The notes below the pieces were generated by a model that saw nothing but the letters and a program-made list of their open reading frames with translations, did not search any database and was not told the DNA's origin. From Agriotes lineatus (Eukaryota; Arthropoda; Insecta; Coleoptera; Elateridae), in the NCBI GenBank assembly GCA_940337035.1, contig OW679197.1:38756466-38820465 (forward strand): 64,000 bases of DNA, written 5' to 3'. The translations under genes were made by a program, and so were the position numbers. This document shows positions 42,801 to 52,000 of the stretch, in pieces (position 1 is the stretch's first letter; the number at the start of each line of letters is the position of its first letter).

Positions 42801-43668
42801 CATTAACTATAAAATGGGAAATTTACCAGCAGGTCGAATCAAACCATCACGTCCTTTTACAATAACCAGTTTAGATTTTGGTGGTCCTTTTCTTGTAAGG
42901 GAGACTAAATTAAGAAACAAAAGGATTATCAAAACTTATATTTGTATCTTTGTTTGCTTTAGTTCCAAAGCAATGCATATAGAGCTAGTCAGCGATTTGA
43001 CAACTGAATCATTCTTAAATAGTGTTAAGAGATTTGTTTCAAGACGCGGCTTGCCAGCTGAAATACACAGCGACAATGCAACTAATTTGGTAGCAGCAGA
43101 TAAAAATTTGCGAGAATTTTACAAAACTTTTGTCGAAAATGAGAAATCTGAGTTTGTCAAAAATTATCTAATGGAAAATAATATTAAGTGGAGATTTAAA
43201 CCTCCAAGATCACCTCACTTTGGGGGATTGCATGAAAGCGGAATTAAATCAGTAAAATTCCATTTAAAGAGAGTGATTCAAAACTCTGTATTCACATTAG
43301 AGGAAATGCAGACGGCACTCTGTCAAATAGAGTCAATATTAAATTCACGGCCTCTATATCCTATTTCCGATGATCCAAATGACTTGTCGGCATTAACTCC
43401 TGAACATTTTTTAATCGGAGGTCCGTTGACGGCTCTACCGCAAGAAGATCTGAGGGAGGTTCCTACAACACGGCTGAACCGCTTCCAGCATTTGCAGAAG
43501 TTGACGCAGTCATTCTGGAGAAGATGGACCAAGGAATACTTGTGCACCCTGCAAACCAGGTGCAAATGGAAGGCCAATGGAAAATCAACTCTAATGCTGC
43601 CAGGGGCCTTGGTACTACTACGGGACGACAACTTGCCACCCCAATGTTGGAAATTCCTAGAATATTAA
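39781..43668 (+). CDS. BEL/Pao Pol: protease, RT, RNase H, integrase (element 2)
   Basis: An open frame of 1295 codons. The protease motif is ALLDSGSTANYI (about residue 61). RT has RVVFDASS (359), ADIRQMFRQI and YVDD (481-484). RNase H has GFCDAS (655), LPRLELSAAVL and CWTDSSIVLHWL. The integrase has HEHHKNLHAG-x20-C-x2-C, then catalytic Asp 1032 (SLDFGGPF), Asp 1098 (HSDNATN) and Glu 1152 (HFGGLHESG). The expected DUF5641 C-terminal domain starts (LVLLRDDNLPPQCWK) and is cut short. It overlaps Gag by 62 nt in another frame. Apart from the junction and the end, all catalytic residues are present. Confidence 0.92.
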   Translation: MHQADAEENTAQESALSHPNENLSNEVTSHALENKHMFQVLLSTANVFILNLKHKPVKARALLDSGSTANYITDRLAKKLGLKYSSTGIVRIAGVDGNVSQAAHSVTATIGSCVSSQLKSTLSFLVLNKITENLPLISFDKIDINIPAGVQLADANYSISSEIDLLLGAQIFYDLMLTGKIELGRIILRECKLGWLITGSINSQYCHYYPEQTCCISVPSDNAMQNLLERFWKTEEFPHEAFLTEEEAECENNFRATTVRNSEGRFIVDYPVKSQDHILGDSFAGALNRFYNLEKRLNKNENLRQQYNDFMDEYESLGHMEKITEFHSESDILALNGSGNYYIPHHCVQKFDSSTTRLRVVFDASSRTSNNLSLNDVLQNGPSVQSELFSILLRFRKFNIVLSADIRQMFRQILVNETQCDFQMIIWRRCINDPISIYRLKTVTYGLRPATYLATRCVKEIALKFKEKYSEASRSIIEDTYVDDYTSGADNLEDALLLKRQADEILSDACLHLRKWRSNSSDLLENSQFVSNNEKHFIKASDEIKTLGLVWDSKRDVLRFMVNANNYTQGRFTKRTILSIISSVFDPLGLAGPCTILSKVFIQKLWMSKLAWDESIPADLTSEWLFIKEQLLKLNILEIPRHIACKEIYGVELHGFCDASQRAFGCAIYVRSVTKEGHVTVRLLCAKARVAPIKQLTLPRLELSAAVLLAKLLKVVISELRLNFSTVTCWTDSSIVLHWLNSHASAWKVFVANRVACIQNLTKGFIWRHVRSEDNPADIISRGLEADKLKQSIWWCGPSWLHLEETKWPLSNVFGPIEIPERKPLNITLLQVNTEAIFLRFSTYRKLLRVTAWCYRFISNVSKGKVKTKGSVLETEELKNAECKLIKLAQREMFQSEIAKLERDRELPRSSNILSLNPFLDTNNILRVGGRLVNGDLEFNKKHPIILPKGHVLTKLLIKHEHHKNLHAGSQLLLSNMRERYWPVSGLRTIKGLLKNCLTCFRFNPKTINYKMGNLPAGRIKPSRPFTITSLDFGGPFLVRETKLRNKRIIKTYICIFVCFSSKAMHIELVSDLTTESFLNSVKRFVSRRGLPAEIHSDNATNLVAADKNLREFYKTFVENEKSEFVKNYLMENNIKWRFKPPRSPHFGGLHESGIKSVKFHLKRVIQNSVFTLEEMQTALCQIESILNSRPLYPISDDPNDLSALTPEHFLIGGPLTALPQEDLREVPTTRLNRFQHLQKLTQSFWRRWTKEYLCTLQTRCKWKANGKSTLMLPGALVLLRDDNLPPQCWKFLEY

Positions 43669-43740
43669 CATCTAACTCGAAAATGTCTTGTCATTTACAT
43701 CTTATGTGAACTCAATCCGCGGACACAGTGTATATTATAA

Positions 43741-45503
43741 AGAAAAAACAATTGTAAATATTGAACTCAAAATAATCATTTTTATTGGTGAATAAAGAAT
43801 AACGTAAACACACATAATATTATATATTTTCATTTTTGGTTTAGAAATTAACTATTAATAAATGGTTCAATCAAATTTATTTTTATGCGGGTTTCGTTAG
43901 CATTGAAAAGCTAACTTCTTGAGACGTTTAAATGAAGTTTTTAAACAGTTACTTATTTAATGAACTAATTAGGAGAATGAGATTAGATTGTACATATAAA
44001 AAATTCAGATTTTTATTCTTATCATTGTATAAGTTGATTTAATTGGTGAGAATTTAGCACCCAAGTTTTTACATTTTAAATTAAATAAATCGTTGAGGAA
44101 ACAGCTAATTTTAAAATTATGCTATTAGCAATAAATGTTTAATGAAATCGCGTTGCTGAAAATTATTTGAACCAACGGGATTTCATCTTTGACAATTCGC
44201 AGAACAAATTATTTTCCACGCTGTTAAATATTAATTACTTGATTTAAACACACATAAATTTTATTTTCTAAAATTTACGAAATCCAGTTGCATGTTTTTT
44301 AAATGCAATTCCCATTTATTAGCAAGAAAAATTTAATGTTGCAATCACCAATTACTAAATTTAATATGTTTAAATTAGATTAAAAACTATATATTTCAGT
44401 TCAAATTTACGAAACATTATTCGTAATTTAAAAGCCAGTGTTATTACGCAATCATACGAGTTAAAAGACCAGGAAAATGCAATTCTGCACTCCATGCACA
44501 ATACCGACCTACAGTAGTAAGTTCAACGGGCGACCTTCGCTCTAGCAGGAAATAAAAACTGCACAAATTGCTTATCTGCTGTTTTGTAATTTAAACACTC
44601 TGTCCTAGTACACTGTATATATGAACTTTGATATTGTTACTGCGTTAAGCATTTTTAGTTTTGTATAAATACTAGTCTATTTTCATAATAAAAATCAATC
44701 TGCATTTAATGTTTGATTCATTCACTACGTCGCCACTCCTATACCAAGCCATAATACTGTCGAGATGTGAGGCTGCATCTCAGGAGTGAATTACTGTCGT
44801 CCCTTTAAGTGCCATTGACTAAGCTGGCTTAAAGCGTAGATGCAGTCTCATCTACGCGCTTAAAATTAGGGATAGAATCAGCGCAAAGTAACGGAGTCCT
44901 GAAGCAGCCTCTCAGGCAACTCTGTTCAAATAGCATAATTTGAAAATAAACTGTTTCGTCAATGATTTATTTAAAAATAAAAAAAGGAAGTACTCTGAAG
45001 AAGTTAGTTTTTAAATGCAAACGAAACGCGAGTAAAAATTAATTTGATTGAACAATTTAACTGCATAGTTAATTTACAAAGCCAAAATATTTGGTTGCTC
45101 TTCCATGTTGTAGCACAATCACATCTGCCTGCAACTACGGACGGTACTGAACTGCATATTTCACTCCAAATTATGGTTGTTTTTATCTAACCGCGCGGTT
45201 TCTTCATAAAAATCGCTCCCCGATCGATCGAAATCGCTCCGTCAGCCTACCGCCCTATCCCCGCCGGCTTGTCGCTACCTCTCCGCTTCCGCGCAGCTTG
45301 TTACTCTGAATCATATCATTTAAAAAAGTGCAGAGCGATTGCCGAGCGGTTTCAGGACCGCTTTGCTACCGCGCCGCCACCCTGCCGCTACCGCCAGTCT
45401 GAATCTACCTTAAAGTCGAAAGATGAACTCGTTACGCTTCCACGTTTTCTCAGCGGGTTCACTTATGCATTGTTCTAATGTAGGTAGCGCCTTATCATTT
45501 TAG
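43741..45503. other. Region downstream of BEL/Pao element 2
   Basis: AT-rich with an AATAAA at 43792 and, at 44660-44700, a TATAAATAC and AATAAAAATC combination that could be LTR remains. A perfect hairpin GCGTAGATG-CATCTACGC lies near 44846-44870. A GC-richer patch at 45190-45470 shows no recognisable domain. Confidence 0.35.
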
Positions 45504-45626
45504 ATCTGTGTACCGTTTATTAGATCGTTACCATGTGTGATCTCGTGTTGGACCACCCCTCGCTCCACTGAAGTCTAGTCGGCAACTCTTTTGTGATGGG
45601 CTCGGCAGCGGTCCTATGTGAGTTAC

Positions 45627-46781
45627 CACTGCCTTCTACACTTACAAGCCATGCTGTTAGGCTTGGCAACATTGCATCTCTGGTAGTTGGTGGTCCTAAA
45701 TTACAATACTCCCATTTGAAATAATTTTGATTTAAAGAGCACAGTTTTACTATTTATCAAATTTTACTCTGTAATTAACTAAAGATAGCTTCTGTAATGG
45801 TGACATTAATTACATAGTCAAGTAATACAAACATGTAACACTATATTTATAAAAATAAAACAATCTAACCTATGTAACATATGTATAAAAGAACATTTCT
45901 GTAATTATTTTAAAGATTGTAACTTTCTATACACCACTGCTGATTGAGAATACAACATATATATGCAAAAATATGGTGCTACAGCTGTAAATAATCTTAT
46001 TTGAACATAATAAACTTATCTGCTTGGTAACATCTAAATTTGTGTGACGCAAATTGTTCCATAAACTACAAAAAACTGCTGGTGTCACCACTTAAAACAC
46101 TTTCACTGTTTGTGCATGTCTTTCCAATATTTGTCTTCTTCTACATTCAGAATTTGTCCTTTCTTGAGGCGCTTTCGACGACAATATGTTGGTAAATTTG
46201 GAAATACGCTTGGGACAGCTTTGTCAGCTAATTGAGGGTAATGCATCACCAGTTCTGTATTTCCCCACTCTCATTTCTAACGTTTTCAAATGTATTTTCC
46301 ATTAAAATGTATTTCACACACGACAGAACTTTTTGTTAGGGTCCAACGTACTCGTGCTGTTGCACGAAGCCATGCTTTCTTTCGGATCTCGTTCATTTGA
46401 AAAGAAAATGTTGTTAGGGTTTGCATACGATGTTCTTTTAAGGTACTGTTGTGGTTGGTACACAGCGTCTTCGTGGCATTCTAAATATAAAATTAAAAGT
46501 TACAAGAAATGCCCTAAAAATGAGGTTAGGTTGTTACTTACCTCAGTGAAATACTTAATAAACCCCTTGAATTCTAGCAGCAATTTTACTTTTTACTTTT
46601 ACGAACAGTACAGTAATATAAATAAATGTTTTTCGTCAAACTTAGAGCAGTCCAACATATTAATATTTAATCACACGCCACATTTCAACAGAAATTTTTA
46701 TAAATAAACAGTACAAAAATTGGTCTACGATCAGCGTTGCCAAATCTCCAATAGCATGGCTTGTAAGTGTAGGAGGCAGTG
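45627..46781 (-). mobile_element. THAP-containing (P superfamily-like) element
   Basis: The terminal inverted repeats are CACTGCCTTCTACACTTAC... / GTAAGTGTAGGAGGCAGTG (about 28 bp). The 7 bp GAGTTAC occurs on both sides (45620-45626 and 46782-46788). A related uninterrupted copy of the target at about 62000-62248 confirms the insertion. The minus strand carries a THAP-domain relic. The length is 1155 bp, too short for a full transposase. Confidence 0.7.
46130..46440 (-). pseudogene. THAP DNA-binding domain relic
   Basis: The minus strand reads NEIRKKAWLRATARVRWTL, KSSVVCEIHF and, after a frameshift, LADKAVPSVFPNLPTY. This is the order R-K-x-W-L...C-x2-HF...AVPS-F of THAP domains, as found in P-element transposases and THAP9. 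The first C-x2-C pair is not evident. Confidence 0.6.
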
Positions 46782-46911
46782 GAGTTACATTACGATTTTG
46801 TGAGTTATTTTACGCGCTAGACGTTTAGCTTTATTTTGGCTTTTCGTAAATACCGCGTCGTACCGTTAAGAACTGGCGCGTTGTCGTAATTGTCGATTTA
46901 GCCCGTTACAG

Positions 46912-47000
46912 TCTCTCACCAAGGCTACTGAAGATGACATCTTAGCTGTTGAAATACGTATTTAGCGATTGTTAAATATTTGTGTGGTTAGGGGTTTTCA
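46912..47000 (+). mobile_element. Penelope-like element 3' tail
   Basis: CTCACCAAGGCTACTGAAGA, TTGAAATACGTATTTAGCG and TGTTAAATATTTGTGTGGTT match the minus-strand copy at 34970-35050. Only the terminal untranslated part is present. Confidence 0.6.
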
Positions 47001-47069
47001 ACGAATTGTGTCTGATTCAAACCACATGCTTCGACAGTGTTGTCGTTTTGCACACTAAAATGCATTCAA

Positions 47070-47255
47070 AAATGATCGAACGTTTTTGAATGGCCATGGT
47101 TATACAACGTATATACGATTCGAGGTTAGCAGGTTAGGTTTTGCGTCAGTCTGTGTCAAAACGGATAACCTCAAATTTGACATACACTTACAGTGCCACC
47201 AACATATTATTCATACGTTGTACAACCATGACCATTCAAAAACGTTCGAACATTT
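47070..47255. mobile_element. Palindromic MITE (family shared with 50715-50915)
   Basis: Arms of about 43 bp share CGAACGTTTTTGAATGG and its complement. The interior CGAGGTTAGCAGGTTAGG and GCGTCAGTCTGTGTCAAA also occurs, with changes, in the palindromes at 50715-50915 and 52023-52345. Confidence 0.7.
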
Positions 47256-47365
47256 CTGAAAGCACTGCATATTTGATAATAAAAAGGAAATCAGTTGTAT
47301 GACACGAAGCGCTTTTGATTTCTTTCATTTGTCAATAATTTTACAAAACATCCTGATCAATATAA

Positions 47366-48400
47366 TCTTCTATAGTATAAATAAAAAACAATTTCCGCAT
47401 GTATGTTACATCATCACTGGAGAACGGCTCGACCGATTTGGCTCATTTTTTGTTGTGTTCGTAATTGTTAGGACAAGGTTTGTATGAAAGAAAATTTTGG
47501 GAAAATCCACCGGAAAAGTCGGAAAATCAAAAAGATGATTTTGTATGGGATTTCGTATGTTTTCGTTTCTGAATGGCTTTTCGAAGAGAAAACCGGAAAA
47601 ATCGGAGTGGAAATTTCGGAAAAATCTATATAAATAAGTCAATTGCCGCATGTATGGTACATCATCACTTGAGAACGGCTCGACTGATTTGGATAATTTT
47701 TTTTATTGTTTTCGTAATTGTCAGGACAAAGTTTGTATGAAAGAAAATTTTGGGAAAATCTACCGGAAAAGTTGGAAAATTTGTAAAATAAAAAAAATGA
47801 TTTTGTATGATATTTTTGTATGGGATTTCGTATGTTTTCGTTTCTGAATGGCTTTTCGAAGAGAAAAATGGAAAATCGAAGTGAAAAACTTTGAAAATTC
47901 TAAAAAATTGGTAAATTCGTAAAATTAATTAGAAAAAATCGATTTTTCTGCAGGATGGAAAAACCAGAATAGAACAAAATATTATGCTCGGGCAACGCCG
48001 GGTATGTCATAGGTATGATGTATACAAGGAATAAGAAAGGATATTTCGAAATTCAACCCCTAAAGGGGTAAAATGAGGGTTCCAATTTTGTATGGAAAAA
48101 TAATATTAAATAGACATTTCGACTTGAAACTTCGTAGGAGTACTCCGAAAAACAAATAAGCAAACACGTAATTCGTAATTTTCCGAAAATCAACCCTTTA
48201 AGGAGCGAAATGGGGTAAATAAGCCTAAAAATCGATATGGGTGTCGTTATTGAGGTATTTTGGGGCGTTGATTGCGAAACTTGGCATTTATTTTTAAATT
48301 AAAGACAGTGGACATGACAAAATTAAAACTCTATAGTGGTGAAACGGGGTTTCAGAGACAATTTATTTTTGGACAGAACAAGGTTTGCCGGGTCAGCTAG
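47366..48400 (+). mobile_element. Non-autonomous Helitron
   Basis: The element starts A|TCTTCTATAGTATAAATAA and ends GGGTCAGCTAG|T, matching Helitron termini (5' TC, 3' CTAG, inserted between A and T). The typical insect Helitron leader (ATTTCCGCATG, GGAGAACGGCTCGACCG) is present twice, at 47390 and 47642, so the 5' quarter-kilobase is tandemly duplicated. GGGCAACGCCGGGT near 47990 is another family motif. No Rep/helicase. Confidence 0.75.
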
Positions 48401-49021
48401 TTAAATATAAAACAATATGACTGTCCGTAACCTTGATCGTATAGTAATCACTTATTTCTGCAGTAAAAAATATGGAAGTTTGATAGTGCCGTAAACCTAA
48501 TTTTATGTAGTTTTGGAATTTGAAATAAAATATATACGATTCTATTTAAAAATAAGTTGATATCATTTCCGGTAAAACCGAGAATAGTACAAATGTATAG
48601 TTAGCACGTTAATGTCCGGCTTAAGGGTGCATGAAAATTGCTCTTATACTCTAGACCTTTAAAATTAAAGATAACGTAAATATCAGTATGTCTCTACGAT
48701 GCAACATACCCTGTATATTTGACACTACAAACCGCCCCTAGCAACGATTTTTAAGGTTGGTAGAACTGAGGAATTCGACTCAATTCTACCAACGTTAACG
48801 ATTTTTATTCCCAACTTCAAATAATAATTAACAGTTCCTAATTCAAATGTACATACACAAACATCAATGTTTACACATTTATAAAGACTATGTTCTATCA
48901 CCGTAATTTATTATTGTTATTGTAATCGTTATAGTGTTACTGGTTATATTTAATATGATGTTATATGTTGTGCCGTCGTTTTTGTACGTATAAAATTAGG
49001 TTAGTTTGAGGGCGACTAAAA
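48401..49021. other. ATRIP upstream region
   Basis: AT-rich. A hairpin GGTTGGTAGAACTGAG / CTCAATTCTACCAACG at 48754-48799 lies about 220 bp upstream of the ATRIP start. No core promoter motif could be assigned. Confidence 0.4.
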
Positions 49022-52000
49022 ATGACAAAACGTTTTGGAAATTTCACCACAAGTGAAAGTAAAAAGCAGAGGACCGAAGAGAACCTAGATGACCTGTGGG
49101 GAGACAACCTAGATGCAAAAGATGTAGAGGACTGCTTCTTGCTGGCAACGCAAATTTGGGAACAGGTACTCCCAGGCTTCGCCTTCAAATATATGAGTAA
49201 TATATGAGTATTTTCAACAGGAAAATGTACAATGCACACAACGAAATAATGTTTCGATACTTCCACACTACAGTGCATTCAAACAAAAATCAAAACGTAT
49301 ATTTACTTCTACACAAAGTGACCCCGAACTTAAGTCAAGCTTACAACATCCATCGACTAGTAAAGAATGTGCTACAAATAATATAACATCCTTAGTATCG
49401 ATAAAAGAAGACTCGCTTGCAGTGAAAAGTGGGAGTGACTTGGAGAATGGCTTCAAGCGAACTCGTTCGTTTGGAAGTAGTAACGAGTCGGGCCATTTTG
49501 AAATGAAGATTCAGAAACTGCAGGAACAGTATGTGGCCAAAGAAGGAGAAGTTAGCATTTTGCGCATGCAGCTTAAGGAAATACGTACTCACAATGAGAG
49601 TGAGCTAGCGAAAAAGAACAAAGAATGGAACGATAAATTCACAACTACCACTAAACAGTTAAATGCTGTTAAAGGTGAATTGCAATTCAAGGTAGGAACT
49701 GTTGAAATTAACTAATAATTTTTTAATTGATTATTATTGCAGAATTTGGAAATTGCAAATTTAAAACAAAAAGTTGTTGAAATAGCAAAACACAATAATT
49801 TAGAAACGAGCTTCAATTTAACACAAAGCCAGTTTTTTAAACAACCAAAAGTACCAGAGAGGTAATCTGAAATGTAAAATGTGTATAGTCAATTCTCTTA
49901 TATGGAAATGCAATCTAGGGAAACCATTGGCAACACGCGTCGTCACCAGATTGAATTGTGTTATTATAGTTTGATCACGGGCTGCTGAATATTGTGAAAA
50001 ACGTCATTTTATACGTATTGGGCGTATGTGAAGTCTTACGATTTTTTCATGGCTACCACATTGATTACAATGCACCGCCGTTTCTGAAATTTTTATAGTA
50101 ATAATATAAACCTCCCCTATACTTTCTGTGTTTGGTTCTCTATATCAGTTTCCTACATAAAAATGGCATTTAACGTTATAAATTGGATCACCCAAATGGA
50201 GAACCATGCGCATATTAGCATTGGTTTCAGAGGACAGTCCAGCATGTACCTGGACTGGTAGTCAACCTGTTAAGTACACTGCAGTGCCGACACTTTCTTT
50301 GTTACATTTGTAATTAGGTACTACACGTGTAGAAGAGTGTCCTATAAAACAAATAACTTTTACATTTTTAATTTTAAAAATCTTACAACATTGAATTACA
50401 CATAAACTTACAACCTTACAATAGCATGCAGAATAAAATACTCCATTACTATTACTACCTAGTAACATATTCCAAATGTAAACGAATAATACGATTATTT
50501 ACATATCACATTCTATGTATTTTAGAGCTATCCAAAAAACACCTGAATGAAAATATTATTTTGCTTTCAACTACGAATTTTCGGAGCTCCAAAACCTCTT
50601 TAAAAAAAAATTTAAACTATAAATCTCTAGGATGTACGTACACGACATTATAAATAGATTACACCATTCGTATTTCTATTAAATTAAAAACAATAGGTCC
50701 TTATTTTACTGATATGTTTTACGTTTGGCAGTACTGAACTGTATTGTTTGTTGCACTGTAAATCTATGTCAAATTCGAGTTTAGCACCTAACCTGCTAAC
50801 CTGTTGTGTCAGTCTGTGTCAAAGCTGACGCAAAATCTAACCTGGTAACCTCGAATTTGACATAAGATTTACAGTAGCACGAATAATACACTTCAGTACT
50901 GCCAAACGTAAAACAAATCACCGTTGCTATGCAGAAAAATGTTGCTAATGCAGAAAAGTACCACATTTCTAAACGATTTTGAATGTAGAAATGTAGTACA
51001 TTTCTATATGAAATGCGATAAAATCGTATACACAACACGTTAGAAAAGTGGTTTTACTGAATTTGTATGGCCAACGCTCGTTCTCAAACCAGCCATACTC
51101 TTTCAGTAACACAACATCACTTTTCTAAACCTGTTGCGTAATATACAATTTTAAAACGCGTATTTGCTTTGACAGCTGCTCTCATTTAAATGTCATCGTG
51201 GGTATGTGGCGCCAAAATTGGCATTTACGCCGAAATGAAAACAATGATGAATATTAAAAAAATGCCCTGACTGTATAAAATGACGTTTGTAACACAATCC
51301 AGCAAGCCATGAGTTTAACCATCCAAATCTCGTTTTTTATTTTTAAGGTTATGCGTCAAATTTGTTTATTTCTATGCACTCTTCGTGGAAATGTATATAA
51401 AACATCAAACAACCTTACGCTAATTATCGGGTATGTATTGATTTAAAAATGCAAAAGGTACCTCTTAACAGGGTTGGCATGATTTTCCCCAGACCGAAAA
51501 AGCCCACTGGGTTTTTTCGGGTAAAACCCAGCTGAAAAAACCCGCAGGTTTTAGACGAAATGTGGGTTTTTCAAAAATTTACAACAAAAAGTATTCTAAA
51601 GCTGGAAGTGGTATCAAATCTTTCATTAATAGCAATTTCAATAATTTTACATTCTTTTACTTCGTAAAATCAAGATTTTTGCGGAACTATCTTTTTCATC
51701 TCTTCTAATTGGTTTTCAAAGTGATGTCTGTGAGTCTATTGGAGTATCTGCGTCCTCTGTACAGCCCAGAAAATTTATATAATCGTTTCTAATACAAATT
51801 CAGAGATCCCAGTGATTTTTTGTTAAAATGGGGCGACCGGACGTTTTTTCCGTTTTGCGGGGGAATTTTATAATTGTTTAGTAAAAATTAAATTTCAGAA
51901 AACATGATCATACATAGAGTTGTAAAATTCTCTGTAATTTTCTTTCAGAAGAATATTCTCGAGAATGTTACCGAGAAGATTCTCAAGAATATTCTTGAGT

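Larger units (their letters stand above)
38344..43740 (+). mobile_element. BEL/Pao LTR retrotransposon 2, LTRs not found
   Basis: Gag and Pol on the + strand belong to a different BEL/Pao lineage from element 1. One frameshift lies at the Gag-Pol junction, and the integrase C-terminus is cut at about 43650. No pair of direct repeats was found between 37970-38600 and 43670-45600, so the ends were lost or are too diverged to see by eye. The stated limits are only approximate. Confidence 0.8.
45504..46911. repeat. Dispersed repeat, copy 1 (interrupted)
   Basis: 45504-45626 and 46789-46911 together align with the reverse complement of about 62000-62248. Shared words include GATCTCGTG, CCCTCGCTCCACTGAAGT, GGTCCTATGT and CGTTTAGC. 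The copy here is split by the element at 45627-46781. It runs directly into a Penelope-like 3' tail, so it may be part of that family. Confidence 0.65.
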
